A stretch of 64,000 bases of DNA from contig NZ_AP025592.1 in assembly GCF_023169965.1 (NCBI RefSeq), positions 124,001-188,000 of the forward strand. The letters are read 5' to 3'. Positions 30,596 to 40,790 of the stretch are shown here, one piece after another; within the stretch, counting starts at the first letter, position 1; each line of letters starts with the position of its first letter. The translations under genes and the position numbers were made by a program. A model generated the notes under the pieces. It saw nothing but the letters and a program-made list of their open reading frames with translations, did no database searches and was not told where the DNA came from. This stretch comes from Anaeromyxobacter paludicola. Its GTDB lineage: Bacteria > Myxococcota > Myxococcia > Myxococcales > Anaeromyxobacteraceae.

Positions 30596-31048
30596 CTAGG
30601 CGGCCCGGCGCGGCCCGTCGTCGGGGCCGCTCGGCGAGCGGAGCGACGGGCGCTCGTCCGCCTCGAACTTCTTCACCCACTCGAGGTCCCCGTGGATCCA
30701 GACCCAGACCAGCCCGACGACCAGGATCACGGTGAAGAGCAGGAGCTCGGCGAACGCGATCCAGGCGGTCAGGCTGCTCTTGCCGACCCAGGCCTTGTAG
30801 ACGGCGACCACCGGGAAGGTGAGCGCGATGTCCACCTCGAAGACCACGAAGACGAGGGCGATGAGGTAGAAACGCGGGTTGAAGTTGAACCACGCCTTGC
30901 CGATCGGGCGCTCGCCGCACTCGTAGGTGACGGACTTGTCCACGCCGGGGATGTCGGGCCGTACCAGGCGGCCGATCGTGAGGCCGCCAGCCGCGAACGC
31001 GATTGCCACCGCGGCAAAAGCAAGAATGGCGCCGAATTGGAAGCCCAT
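30596..31048 (-). CDS. nuoA: NADH-quinone oxidoreductase subunit A
   Basis: 150 residues, three membrane helices. Family motifs: the loop with [10 protein letters not shown] (its Cys is on the loop that switches conformation at the quinone site) and [19 protein letters not shown]. The charged C-terminal tail of about 30 residues is a little longer than usual. GGGAG before the ATG at 31048. It is the first gene of the leftward set, with a promoter at 31092-31119. Confidence 0.95.
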   Translation of the reverse strand: MGFQFGAILAFAAVAIAFAAGGLTIGRLVRPDIPGVDKSVTYECGERPIGKAWFNFNPRFYLIALVFVVFEVDIALTFPVVAVYKAWVGKSSLTAWIAFAELLLFTVILVVGLVWVWIHGDLEWVKKFEADERPSLRSPSGPDDGPRRAA

Positions 31049-31091
31049 TTGGGTACTCCCGGCGGGGTGGGGGGTAACGAAAGCGGCGGCA

Positions 31092-31119
31092 GTCTAGCTG
31101 AAAGTGAAAACGTGTCAAG
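31092..31119 (-). promoter_or_regulatory. Predicted promoter of the leftward nuo set
   Basis: On the minus strand, TTGACA at 31119-31114, a 16-bp spacer, and TAGACT at 31097-31092, 43 bases before the nuoA ATG. Perfect -35. Confidence 0.6.
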
Positions 31120-31153
31120 CCCCGCTGGGGACCCTGATGGACGATGTAAGCGA

Positions 31154-31183
31154 TTGACAAATCGAAGCGTGGAGGGCACTTAG
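31154..31183 (+). promoter_or_regulatory. Predicted promoter of the rightward nuo set
   Basis: TTGACA at 31154-31159; the -10 is poor (CACTTA at 31177-31182 with 17 bp, or ACTTAG with 18 bp). The two perfect TTGACA boxes of the divergent promoters face each other, 34 bp apart, leaving room for a shared regulator. Confidence 0.45.
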
Positions 31184-31217
31184 GAACGGCTCTTTTCACG
31201 CGTGGGCCGGGTGACCG

Positions 31218-31580
31218 ATGACACCTTTGCAGGTCTACTTTCCGCTGGCGCTGGTCCTAATCGTCTCCGCAATTCTGGCTTTTCTCCTGGTGGGGCTGAC
31301 CAATGTCCTGGGCCCCCGCCGGCCGAGCGCCGTCAAATCCGGGGTGTTCGAGTGCGGCTCCGACCCGGTGGGTGACGCCCGGGGCGGGTTCGGCGTGAAG
31401 TTCTACGTCGTCGCCCTCCTCTTCATCGTCTTCGACATCGAGGCGGTCTTCGTCTACCCGTGGGCGGTGCTCTTGAAGGAGCTGGGCTGGGTCGGCTTCG
31501 CCGAGATGGCCCTGTTCGCCTTCACGCTGGTGATCGGGCTCGTGTACGTGTGGAAGAAGGGCGCCCTGGACTGGGAGTGA
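31218..31580 (+). CDS. nuoA: NADH-quinone oxidoreductase subunit A, second copy
   Basis: 120 residues, three membrane helices, with the conserved loop [13 protein letters not shown] and [26 protein letters not shown], which is the more typical bacterial NuoA sequence of the two copies. First gene of the rightward set; the ATG at 31218 is preceded by GGGTGA. It is 4 bases upstream of the second nuoB. Confidence 0.95.
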   Translation: MTPLQVYFPLALVLIVSAILAFLLVGLTNVLGPRRPSAVKSGVFECGSDPVGDARGGFGVKFYVVALLFIVFDIEAVFVYPWAVLLKELGWVGFAEMALFAFTLVIGLVYVWKKGALDWE

Positions 31581-31584
31581 ACGA

Positions 31585-32121
31585 ATGGCCGAAACCGACA
31601 CGCTGCCCGCGATCGCGACCCGCCGGGAGGAGGCCACCGGCTTCTTCCAGAAGCTGGTCTCGAAGGGGCTGGGCTGGGCCCGCAAGAACTCGCTGTACCA
31701 GTACCCGTTCGTCACCGCCTGCTGCGGCATCGAGTACATGAGCCTCGCGAGCGCGCGCTACGACATCGCCCGCTTCGGCGCCGAGGTGCCGCGCTTCTCG
31801 CCGCGCCAGGCCGACCTGCTCCTCGTCGTGGGCACCATCAACTGCAAGCAGGCGCCGATCCTCCAGCGCATCTACGAGCAGATGGCCGACCCGAAGTGGG
31901 TCATCGCCTACGGCGTCTGCGCCTCGTCGGGCGGCTTCTACGACAACTACGCCACGGTGCAGGGCATCGACCGGCTCATCCCGGTGGACGTCTACGTGCC
32001 GGGCTGCCCGCCCCGGCCGGAGCAGGTGCTCGACGGCCTGATGCTCCTCCAGAAGAAGATCCAGGACCAGGAACACAAGCTCATCGACCGCGCCTCGCCG
32101 AAGCTCGCGAGCGGCCGCTAG
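31585..32121 (+). CDS. nuoB: NADH-quinone oxidoreductase subunit B, second copy
   Basis: 178 residues. N2-cluster ligands are present: the Cys pair in [10 protein letters not shown], Cys in YGVCASSGG and Cys in VPGCPPRPE. The [24 protein letters not shown] block is typical of NuoB. The N terminus (about 40 residues with [22 protein letters not shown] pattern) is longer than in the first copy. Predicted to be a functional cluster-binding subunit. Confidence 0.95.
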   Translation: MAETDTLPAIATRREEATGFFQKLVSKGLGWARKNSLYQYPFVTACCGIEYMSLASARYDIARFGAEVPRFSPRQADLLLVVGTINCKQAPILQRIYEQMADPKWVIAYGVCASSGGFYDNYATVQGIDRLIPVDVYVPGCPPRPEQVLDGLMLLQKKIQDQEHKLIDRASPKLASGR

Positions 32122-32135
32122 GGAAGGGGAAGGGC

Positions 32136-32660
32136 ATGTCCAAGGCCGTCACCGCGGCGCTGAAGGAGAAGTTCCCGGACGCGGTAGAGGACGTTTACGA
32201 GGGCGTGGGCGGCGACGACTGCGCCTTCGTCAGGAAGGAGGCCGTGGCCGAGGTCTGCCGGTTCCTGCGGGACGACCCGGCGATGGCCTTCAACATGGCG
32301 CCGTACGTCACCGCGGTGGACTACCTCGGCCAGACCCCGCGGTTCGAGGTGGTCTACAACCTCGTCTCCACCACGCTCAACCACCGCGTCCGGCTCCGCG
32401 TGAAGGTCCCGGAGGCCGACCTCGCGGTGCCCACCGTCACGCACCTCTGGCGCGGCGCCGACTGGTTCGAGCGCTACTGCTTCGACATGTACGGGATCCG
32501 CTTCACCGGCCACCCCGACATGCGGCGCCTGCTCATGTACGACGAGTTCGTGGGCCACCCGCTCCGCAAGGACTACCCGCTCAAGGGACGCCAGCCGCTC
32601 ACGAAGGAGCGGGAGTTCCAGGACCTCTACCGCGGCCCCGGCCCGGCCGGCCGCGACTAG
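32136..32660 (+). CDS. nuoC: NADH-quinone oxidoreductase subunit C, second copy
   Basis: 174 residues. Family blocks are DWFERYCFDMYGI, GHPDMRRLLMYDEF and GHPLRKDYPLKGRQP, close to canonical. It has no Pro/Ala tail, unlike the first copy. The ATG at 32136 has GGGAAGGGGAAGG upstream. It lies between nuoB and nuoD of the rightward set. Confidence 0.95.
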   Translation: MSKAVTAALKEKFPDAVEDVYEGVGGDDCAFVRKEAVAEVCRFLRDDPAMAFNMAPYVTAVDYLGQTPRFEVVYNLVSTTLNHRVRLRVKVPEADLAVPTVTHLWRGADWFERYCFDMYGIRFTGHPDMRRLLMYDEFVGHPLRKDYPLKGRQPLTKEREFQDLYRGPGPAGRD

Positions 32661-32710
32661 CTCGAACGGCACCGTCAACAGCGCCGCGCACCGCGGCGAG
32701 GCGAGGAAAC

Positions 32711-34036
<1,326 letters not shown>

Positions 34037-34067
34037 CCGCCCGCCACGGACCAGGAGCCGACCGGAC

Positions 34068-35852
34068 ATGGCCGAAGAGAACAAGCCCGCAGCGCCGCCG
34101 CCCCCCGCCGCCGCCGCGCCCAAGCCGCCCCCGGGCCCGCCCGCGCCGCCGCCGCCCAAGCACCCGGGCATGGTGACGCTCACCATCGACGGCCAGGAGG
34201 TGGTGGTGAAGCCGGGGACCAACGTCATCGAGGCCGCGAAGCACGTCGGCGTCGAGATCCCCTACTACTGCTACCACAAGCGGCTCTCCATCGCGGCCAA
34301 CTGCCGCATGTGCCTCGTGGAGATGTCGAACGCGCCGCTCGGGAAGCTCATGCCGGCCTGCCAGGTGCCGGTGGCCGAGGGCGTCACCGTCAAGACCGAC
34401 ACGCCGCGCGTGAAGGACCAGCAGCGCGCCACGCTCGAGTTCCTGCTCCTCAACCACCCGGTCGACTGCGCCATCTGCGACCAGGCCGGCGAGTGCAAGC
34501 TGCAGGACTACTACCAGAAGTACGACACCCAGCCCTCCCGCCTCGACATCCCCAAGGTGCAGAAGGAGAAGCGGGTGGCGCTCGGGCCCACCGTCACGCT
34601 CGACCAGGAGCGCTGCATCCTCTGCACCCGCTGCGTCCGCTTCATGCGCGAGGTGGCGAAGAAGCCGCAGCTCGGCGTGGCCCAGCGCGGCAACGAGAGC
34701 TTCATCACCGCGTTCCCCGGCCAGCCGCTCGACTCGCCCTACGCCGGCAACGTGGTGGACATCTGCCCGGTGGGCGCGCTCACCAGCAGCGACTTCCGCT
34801 TCCGCGGCCGCGTCTGGTTCATGAGCGCGGCCCGGAGCGTCTGCACCGGCTGCGCGCGCGGCTGCAACACCTTCCTCGACTACCTGAACGGGACGGTCTA
34901 CCGGTACCGCCCGCGCGAGAACGACGCCGTGAACCAGGAGTGGATGTGCGACCAGGGTCGCCGCTCCTACAAGTTCATGAACGCCCCGCGCGTCCTCGCG
35001 GCGCGCGAGGGGCGCGGGCCCGCGGGGCGCGAGGCGCCGCGCGCCGAGGCGGTGAAGGCCGCGGCCGCCGCGCTCCGGCCGCTCGCGGGCCAGCCCGGGC
35101 TCGCCGCGCTGCTCTCTCCGCTCGCCTCCCTCGAGGATCTCCTCGCGGCGGCGCTGGTGGCCAGGGAGGCGCTCGGCCTCGCCGAGGTGTACGTCGGCGG
35201 CCGGCCGGACGGCTGGCAGGACGACTTCCTGAAGCGCGCCGACGAGAACCCCAACCGCAAGGGGCTCGAGCTCGCCGCGGCCGCCTTCGGCCTCGCGGTG
35301 AGGCCGTTCTCCGAGCTCCTCGCCGCCATCGAGGCCGGGCGCGTGAAGGCGGTCTGGGCCGCCGGCGCGAAGGTCCCGGTGGACGACGCGCGCGCCGCCG
35401 CCGCCTTCGGAAGGCTCGAGCTCTTCGTGTGCCAGGCGGTGAACGCGTCGGACCTGACCGCCCAGGCCACCCACCTGCTCCCGGCGGCGCCGCCCTCGGA
35501 GGCGGACGGCACCTTCGTGAACTTCGAGGGGCGGGCGCAGCGGTTCGAGCTCGCCTTCTGGCCGCGCGGCGAGGCGCGCCCGCACTGGGCGCTCTGTGGC
35601 GAGCTGCTCGCCGCCCTCGGCGCCTCGCGGCGCTGGAGCGACGCCCGCGCCGTCTTCGAGGACCTCTCGAAGCGGCTGCCGGCAGGGGCGCTCGGCGAGT
35701 TCCGCTGGGACAGCCTGCCGGCGGTGGGCAAGCGGCGCGGGCTCCAGCCCCTCGCGGCCGGGACGGTGGACGGCCGGCTCGCGGGCTACCGCGACCGGGT
35801 GCCGTGGGACGTGAGCGAAGACGCGCGGCGGTCGCTGGCCAAGACGCGGTAG
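34068..35852 (+). CDS. nuoG: NADH-quinone oxidoreductase subunit G, short form with all Fe-S motifs
   Basis: 594 residues. A Pro/Ala-rich N-terminal stretch (about residues 4-32) precedes the ferredoxin domain. Visible cluster motifs: [2Fe-2S] with C-x10-C-x2-C-x13-type spacing in the YCYHKRL...CRMC region, HPVDCAICDQAGEC (His-ligated [4Fe-4S]), CILCTRC...CPVGAL, and the N7-type CTGCARGC followed by Cys after 27 residues. The molybdopterin-oxidoreductase-like C-terminal part is reduced to about 250 residues. It is the only electron-input (N-module) subunit in the window; no nuoE or nuoF is present. It could pass electrons from an NADH dehydrogenase module encoded elsewhere or from another donor. 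Confidence 0.93.
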   Translation: MAEENKPAAPPPPAAAAPKPPPGPPAPPPPKHPGMVTLTIDGQEVVVKPGTNVIEAAKHVGVEIPYYCYHKRLSIAANCRMCLVEMSNAPLGKLMPACQVPVAEGVTVKTDTPRVKDQQRATLEFLLLNHPVDCAICDQAGECKLQDYYQKYDTQPSRLDIPKVQKEKRVALGPTVTLDQERCILCTRCVRFMREVAKKPQLGVAQRGNESFITAFPGQPLDSPYAGNVVDICPVGALTSSDFRFRGRVWFMSAARSVCTGCARGCNTFLDYLNGTVYRYRPRENDAVNQEWMCDQGRRSYKFMNAPRVLAAREGRGPAGREAPRAEAVKAAAAALRPLAGQPGLAALLSPLASLEDLLAAALVAREALGLAEVYVGGRPDGWQDDFLKRADENPNRKGLELAAAAFGLAVRPFSELLAAIEAGRVKAVWAAGAKVPVDDARAAAAFGRLELFVCQAVNASDLTAQATHLLPAAPPSEADGTFVNFEGRAQRFELAFWPRGEARPHWALCGELLAALGASRRWSDARAVFEDLSKRLPAGALGEFRWDSLPAVGKRRGLQPLAAGTVDGRLAGYRDRVPWDVSEDARRSLAKTR

Positions 35853-35870
35853 CGGGGACGGAGGAGCGCC

Positions 35871-37193
35871 TTGACTCGATTCTTCGGAATGTTGGTGGTG
35901 GTGGCCGCGATCCTCGTCGGCCTCTTCTGCGCCTCCTGGGTCTTCTACCTGGTGGGCGGGCTCGGCGCGAAGGCGGCCGTGGCGCTGGGCGGCCCGCCCG
36001 AGTACGGCGTGGCGGTGGCGAACCTCGTCACGCTGATGCTGGTCGGCCTCATGATCGGCGCCGCGCTCCTCACCATCGGCGAGCGCAAGTGGTCGGCGAT
36101 GATGCAGGACCGCATCGGCCCGAACCGCATCAAGGTGTTCGGGATGTCGCTCGGCGGCATCCCCTTCCTCCTCGCCGACGCGCTCAAGATGCTGACGAAG
36201 GAGAACACCGAGCCGGGGCAGCGCAGCCGCTTCCTCTTCGAGCTCGCGCCGGCCATCGCCTTCATGCCGGCCTTCGCGCTCTTCGCGGTGGTGCCGGTCG
36301 GGCCCGAGGCGAACGTCCTCGGCTACCGGGTGAGCCTGCAGGTGGCGAGCCTCGACGCCGGGCTCCTCTACATCTTCGGCATCGCCTCGCTGGCGGTGTA
36401 CGGCACCGCGCTCGCCGGCTGGGCCTCCAACAACAAGCTGGCCCTCCTCGGCGGGGTCCGGGCCTCGAGCCAGATGATCGGCTACGAGGTCTCGCTCGGC
36501 CTCTCGCTGGTGGGCGCCATGATGGCCTACCAGTCGCTCCGGCTCGAGGACATGGTGGTCGGCCAGGGGCAGCTGCTCTGGAACTTCCTCCCGGCGCTCG
36601 GCGTCTTCCTGAACCCGGTGGGCATGCTGGTCTTCTTCGCGAGCGCCTTCGCCGAGACCAAGCGCGCGCCGTTCGACCTGCCCGAGGGCGAGAGCGAGAT
36701 CGTCGGCTACTTCGTCGAGTACCCGGGCATGAAGTTCGGCATGATGATGCTCTCCGAGTTCATCGAGATCGTGGTGCTGGCGGCGGTGGTCTCGACCATC
36801 TTCCTCGGCGGGTGGCACCCCATCCTGTTCGAGGGCTGGCTCAAGGAGCACCTCGCGCCGGTGCCGTTCGCCGCCCTCTGCGCGGCCACGCTGCTCCTCA
36901 AGACCCTGGTGCTCTGCTGGATCCAGCTCGCCGTCCGCTGGACCCTGCCGCGCTTCCGCTACGACCAGATCCAGCAGCTCTGCTGGAAGATGCTCCTGCC
37001 GACCGCGCTCGCGAACGTGTTCATCACCGCGGCCTGCGTCCTCTTCGACCCCACGCTGCACCTGCTCGCGGCCGTCGGCATCGTCGAGATCATCGCCCTC
37101 GCCATCCTGACCTTCGTCGGGACCGGCGCCACCGCCCCCGCCCCCGAGCGCGAGGCGGCCCACGCCGCCGCCCACGCCCACCCGGGACACTGA
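35871..37193 (+). CDS. nuoH: NADH-quinone oxidoreductase subunit H, second copy
   Basis: 440 residues, eight or more membrane helices. Signatures are [16 protein letters not shown] and [21 protein letters not shown]. It starts with TTG at 35871, preceded by GGAGGAGCGCC, which fixes the start. The C terminus is His/Ala-rich ([12 protein letters not shown]), again a short His tail. It is the only membrane subunit besides NuoA in the rightward set; the next gene, nuoI, begins 1 base after its stop. Confidence 0.94.
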   Translation: MTRFFGMLVVVAAILVGLFCASWVFYLVGGLGAKAAVALGGPPEYGVAVANLVTLMLVGLMIGAALLTIGERKWSAMMQDRIGPNRIKVFGMSLGGIPFLLADALKMLTKENTEPGQRSRFLFELAPAIAFMPAFALFAVVPVGPEANVLGYRVSLQVASLDAGLLYIFGIASLAVYGTALAGWASNNKLALLGGVRASSQMIGYEVSLGLSLVGAMMAYQSLRLEDMVVGQGQLLWNFLPALGVFLNPVGMLVFFASAFAETKRAPFDLPEGESEIVGYFVEYPGMKFGMMMLSEFIEIVVLAAVVSTIFLGGWHPILFEGWLKEHLAPVPFAALCAATLLLKTLVLCWIQLAVRWTLPRFRYDQIQQLCWKMLLPTALANVFITAACVLFDPTLHLLAAVGIVEIIALAILTFVGTGATAPAPEREAAHAAAHAHPGH

Positions 37194-37194
37194 G

Positions 37195-37905
37195 ATGCCC
37201 TACCACCTGCCACAGGACAAGCCGGTCTCGCTGCGGGAGCGGCTCTACCTCACCGAGGCCATCCGCGGCCTGCGGATCCTGACGACCCACTTCGTCCGGA
37301 ACTTCTTCTTCAGCCGCGAGACCAACCCGGACATCCTGGCGCGCTCGCGCAAGCTCTCGCTCAACGCGACGCTCGCCTACCCGGAGGAGAAGGTCCCGTA
37401 CCCGCCCGGCTACCGCGGGCTGCACCGGCTCGTGCCGCGCGAGGACGGCAAGCCGCGGTGCGTGGCCTGCTACATGTGCGCCACCGTCTGCCCGGCGCAG
37501 TGCATCTACATCGAGGCCGGCGAGGTGGACGGCGACCCCATCGAGAAGTACCCGACGCAATTCGTCATCGACGAGCTGCGCTGCGTGGTCTGCGGCTTCT
37601 GCGTGGAGGCCTGCCCCAAGGACGCCATCCGCATGGACACCGGGGAGCACGCGCCGCCGACCTACGAGCGCTCGCAGCAGATCTGGGACCTGAAGCGGCT
37701 CCTGCGCGGCACCCCGGTCTCGTACCAGTACGACCCCTGGCTGCGGCGCGGCGCCTCCGCCATCCCGGAGGAGAAGCTCGCCGAGATGCGCGCCAACGCG
37801 CGCCCGTTCCCGTCCGTCGCCACCGACGAGTACGCCCAGACCCCGGGCTTCTCGGTCCGGGCGCTCGCGGCCGAGGCCCGGGCGCGGAACGAGGCCAAGA
37901 AGTAG
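37195..37905 (+). CDS. nuoI: NADH-quinone oxidoreductase subunit I, second copy
   Basis: 236 residues. Two [4Fe-4S] motifs, [15 protein letters not shown] and [15 protein letters not shown], with normal spacing. There is a short C-terminal extension of ordinary composition, unlike the Ala/Pro tail of the first copy. Last recognisable complex I gene of the rightward set. The next gene starts directly after its TAG with a GTG. Confidence 0.95.
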   Translation: MPYHLPQDKPVSLRERLYLTEAIRGLRILTTHFVRNFFFSRETNPDILARSRKLSLNATLAYPEEKVPYPPGYRGLHRLVPREDGKPRCVACYMCATVCPAQCIYIEAGEVDGDPIEKYPTQFVIDELRCVVCGFCVEACPKDAIRMDTGEHAPPTYERSQQIWDLKRLLRGTPVSYQYDPWLRRGASAIPEEKLAEMRANARPFPSVATDEYAQTPGFSVRALAAEARARNEAKK

Positions 37906-39468
37906 GTGACCGGACAGCGGCCCGGGCGCGCTCCGGCCGGGCGCTGGGCGCTGCTCTGCCTCGCCCTCGGCGGGCTCGCAGCGCTCGGCCGCTTCCACCG
38001 GCTGCACGACGGCGACTCGCTCGTGCCGGCGCTGGTGAGCCTGCAGCGCTGGACCCCGTTCTATTGGGAGCAGGCGCGCTTCGGGATGCTGGTCCCGCTG
38101 CTCGCCGCGCCGGTCCGCAGCCCGCTCTGGAACCTGGTCGTCCAGACCGCCCTCGACGTGGCGGGCGGGGTCGGCGCGTTCCTCTTCGTGGCGCGGCTGG
38201 CCTTGCCGGGGGCGGCCTGGCCCATCGCCGGGGCGCTCTCGGCCGCCGTGCTCGTGCTCTGCGCGCCCCCGCACTGGAGCTTCTACGCGCTCGCCGTGCA
38301 GCCCTACGCCCTGTCCCTCGGGCTCGCCGCCGCGAGCGCCGTGGCGGTGGACCGCCCCGGCCGGCTCGCCCGCTGGCGCTGGCCCGCGGCGATCCTCTGC
38401 GGCGCCGCGGCGCACTGGGTGAGCGTGGTCGCGGCGGTGCCGATCCTGCCCCTCGCCGCCGGGCGGGCCTGGCTCGAGGCCGGGCCGGCCGCCCGGGGCG
38501 CGGGGCTGCGCGGGCGCCTTCGCGCGGTCGTCCGGGGCGAGCCGGGCCGGCCGCTCCGGGCGCTCGTCGCCGGGCTCGCGCTCGGCCAGGCCTGGCACGC
38601 GGCCGCGCCGGGCCACGTCGCCGAGAACGGCCTGTCGCCGCTCCGCGAGTGGCCGGCGGGCTGGGTGGCGCTCGCCCGGCACGGCTTCGACGCGGCGCCG
38701 GCCTGGAACCGGCTCCTCGTCGGGGCCGCGGTGGCCGGGCTCGCCCTCGCGGCCCTGCCGCCGCTCCGGCGCGCCGCCGCGCCGGCGCTGCGGGCCTTCC
38801 CGCTGCTCGTCCTCTCCGCCCTCGCCTGGGCGGTGTTCGCCGGCGCGACGCGCTGGGTGCAGGCCAACGGCTACGGCTGGCGCTACCTCATCCCCACCCA
38901 GATCCTGCTCCACACCGCGGCGGTGGTGCTCGTCGCCGCGCCGGCCGAGGCGCGCCTCGCCGCCGCGGCGGCGCGGGCCCGCACCTTCACCTGGGCCGCC
39001 TCGGCGGCGGTGCTGGTCGCGGCGGCGCTCTGGGCCTGGGGCTGGCCGTCGCCGGCGCGGGCCCGCGCCGACCTCGACGAGACCCTCGGGCGGCACACCG
39101 CCGCGATCCTCGCCGCCGGCTGCCAGGCGGTGGCCGGCGACTACTGGACCGTCTGGCCGGCGGTGTTCCACGCCAACCTGGCGCTGAAGGAGGGCCGCCG
39201 CGCGGCGGGAGGGCGCGACGGCGGAGCGGCCGGCGCGCCAGTGGCCCAGGTGTACGGCCTCTCGCACCGCGCCTCCGCGACCTTTCCGCTCTGGGACGCG
39301 GCCCGCCGCTCGCCGGGGCTGCGGCTGTGCGTGGTGGGCGACCCGCGGAACGAGGCCCAGGCCCGCCACTACCTCGCGGCCTACGGGCTGCCCCCGCTGC
39401 GGCTCCTGGGCCGCGCCGGCGGCGTGCTGGTGCTCGGACCGGCGGGGGCGGCGGACGAGGTCTGGTGA
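37906..39468 (+). CDS. Polytopic membrane protein of unknown function
   Basis: 520 residues from a GTG immediately after the nuoI stop. About ten hydrophobic segments fill residues 15-390, followed by a soluble C-terminal domain of about 130 residues. A short acidic motif in the first loop (RLHDGDSL) and overall topology recall membrane glycosyltransferases of the GT-C type, but no diagnostic motif is certain. It is probably co-transcribed with the rightward nuo genes, though nothing shows that it takes part in complex I. Confidence 0.75.
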   Translation: MTGQRPGRAPAGRWALLCLALGGLAALGRFHRLHDGDSLVPALVSLQRWTPFYWEQARFGMLVPLLAAPVRSPLWNLVVQTALDVAGGVGAFLFVARLALPGAAWPIAGALSAAVLVLCAPPHWSFYALAVQPYALSLGLAAASAVAVDRPGRLARWRWPAAILCGAAAHWVSVVAAVPILPLAAGRAWLEAGPAARGAGLRGRLRAVVRGEPGRPLRALVAGLALGQAWHAAAPGHVAENGLSPLREWPAGWVALARHGFDAAPAWNRLLVGAAVAGLALAALPPLRRAAAPALRAFPLLVLSALAWAVFAGATRWVQANGYGWRYLIPTQILLHTAAVVLVAAPAEARLAAAAARARTFTWAASAAVLVAAALWAWGWPSPARARADLDETLGRHTAAILAAGCQAVAGDYWTVWPAVFHANLALKEGRRAAGGRDGGAAGAPVAQVYGLSHRASATFPLWDAARRSPGLRLCVVGDPRNEAQARHYLAAYGLPPLRLLGRAGGVLVLGPAGAADEVW

Positions 39469-39495
39469 GCGCGAGGGGCGGGAGCCCGGCGGTGC

Positions 39496-39514
39496 GCGCC
39501 CCGCGGAGGGGCGC
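39496..39514. terminator. GC hairpin after the rightward nuo transcript
   Basis: GCGCCCC, loop GCGGA, GGGGCGC, 28 bases after the stop of the membrane protein. It lacks a T-run. It sits in a 103-base gap before the DedA-like gene. Confidence 0.4.
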
Positions 39515-39571
39515 ATCGGAACGTCACCGGGCCGTCGCGCTCCCGCCCGGAGCGCGTGAGAGTGGGAGGGG

Positions 39572-40225
39572 GTGGAAGATCTCCTCCTGCGCCTGTCGAG
39601 CCTGCCCCCGTGGCAGATCGCCCTGACGTCCACCTGGCTGCTGCTGCAGGCGTGCGTCATCCCCTCGCTGCCCGAGGAGGTGGTCGTCGCCGGCCTGGGC
39701 CTGCTCGCCGGCCAGGGCCGCATCTCGTTCCCCCTCGCCTTCGCCGCGGTCCTGTGCGGGCTCCTCCCCGCCAACGCGGCGGCGGTCGCCATCGGCGGCA
39801 AGGTGGGGCGGCGGCTCGCCGGCCGGGGCCCGTTCGCGCGCGCCCTCGCCTCCCCGGCGGCGCAGCGCGCGCTGGCCCGGATCCAGCGGCACGGCCGCGT
39901 GGTGATCTTCGCGACCCGCTTCACCCCGCTCGTCCGCGGCCCCGTCTACCTGGCCGCCGGCGCCGCCGGATGGCGCGTCCGCCGCTTCACGCCCATCGAC
40001 GCGGCCGCGGCCTGCGTCCAGGTCCCGCTCCTGCTCTGGCTCGGCGCGCGCGTGGGACGCGACGCCGGCTCGCTCGCGGCCGCCTGGCAGCGGCTCGGCC
40101 TCGTCGCCGCCGCGCTGGCCGCGGGGACGCTCGGGCTCCAGGGCCTCCGCTGCGCGCTGCGCCGGCGGAGGCCGGTCACACAGATGTCGCGGCGGCGAGC
40201 GCCCGCGGTCACGACCGGCGCGTAG
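39572..40225 (+). CDS. DedA/VTT-domain membrane protein
   Basis: 217 residues, GTG start with GGGAGGGG directly upstream. It has the DedA pattern: E-E-V-V-V-A-G-L-G-L-L-A in the re-entrant first part, a G-x-x-G-R-R loop (GGKVGRRL), and F-A-T-R-F-T-P-L-V-R-G-P matching the usual F-x-R-F-x-P-x-x-R motif. Such proteins are lipid flippases or scramblases in the inner membrane. The C terminus ends in a basic tail. No partner is evident; it is 28 bases upstream of the GNAT gene. Confidence 0.82.
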   Translation: MEDLLLRLSSLPPWQIALTSTWLLLQACVIPSLPEEVVVAGLGLLAGQGRISFPLAFAAVLCGLLPANAAAVAIGGKVGRRLAGRGPFARALASPAAQRALARIQRHGRVVIFATRFTPLVRGPVYLAAGAAGWRVRRFTPIDAAAACVQVPLLLWLGARVGRDAGSLAAAWQRLGLVAAALAAGTLGLQGLRCALRRRRPVTQMSRRRAPAVTTGA

Positions 40226-40253
40226 GGTCCTCCAAACCTCCGAGGGAGCCCCC

Positions 40254-40790
40254 ATGGCCCGAGAAATCCGCCCGCTTTCCCCCGACGACTTCGACGAGCT
40301 GATGCGGCTCGAGGAGCAGATCTTCGCCGCCGACGGCGAGAAGGTCCTCGGCCCCTACTACGTCCGGCTCTGCTGCGACTTCTTCCCCGACAGCTGCTTC
40401 GTCGCGATCGAGGACGGGCGCGTGGTGGGCTACGTCCTCTGCTTCCTCCGCGGGCGGGAGGCGTACTGCACCACCCTCGCGGTGGTGCCGGAGCTCCAGG
40501 GCTCGCGCGTCGCCGTCCAGCTCGTGCGCACGCTGGCGTCGGCCATCGCGCACCGCGTGGACTCCTGCTGGTTCACCGTGAAGGAGGAGAACGTCGCCGC
40601 CCGCGCGCTCCACGCCGCGCTCGGGGCCCGCGAGGTGGAGATCCGCCACGGGTTCTACGGCCCCGGCGATCGCCGCATCATGTCGCGCATCGACCGGGCC
40701 GGCTTCGATCGGCTGCGCGGTCGGCTCGAGCGCATGCGGCTGGTGGCCCCGGAGCCGTCACCGGAGCGCGCGGCCGCGGGGGCCGCGTGA
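40254..40790 (+). CDS. GNAT-family N-acetyltransferase
   Basis: 178 residues. Compact GNAT fold: CFVAIEDGRVVGYVLC (strand 4), TLAVVPELQGSRVAVQLVRTL (motif A, acetyl-CoA loop with Q-G-S-R-V-A standing for Q/R-x-x-G-x-G/A), and NVAARALHAALGAREVEIRHGFYG (motif B, close to RimI/ribosomal-protein-type GNATs). Substrate unknown. Its stop overlaps the GTG of the acyltransferase gene. It opens the five-gene coupled operon to 44883. Confidence 0.88.
   Translation: MAREIRPLSPDDFDELMRLEEQIFAADGEKVLGPYYVRLCCDFFPDSCFVAIEDGRVVGYVLCFLRGREAYCTTLAVVPELQGSRVAVQLVRTLASAIAHRVDSCWFTVKEENVAARALHAALGAREVEIRHGFYGPGDRRIMSRIDRAGFDRLRGRLERMRLVAPEPSPERAAAGAA

Noticed and set aside
34068..35852. NuoG as a truncated pseudogene
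   Set aside because: All Fe-S motifs, including the N7 set, are kept and the frame is clean; only the C-terminal domain is shorter, as in several bacterial NuoG.
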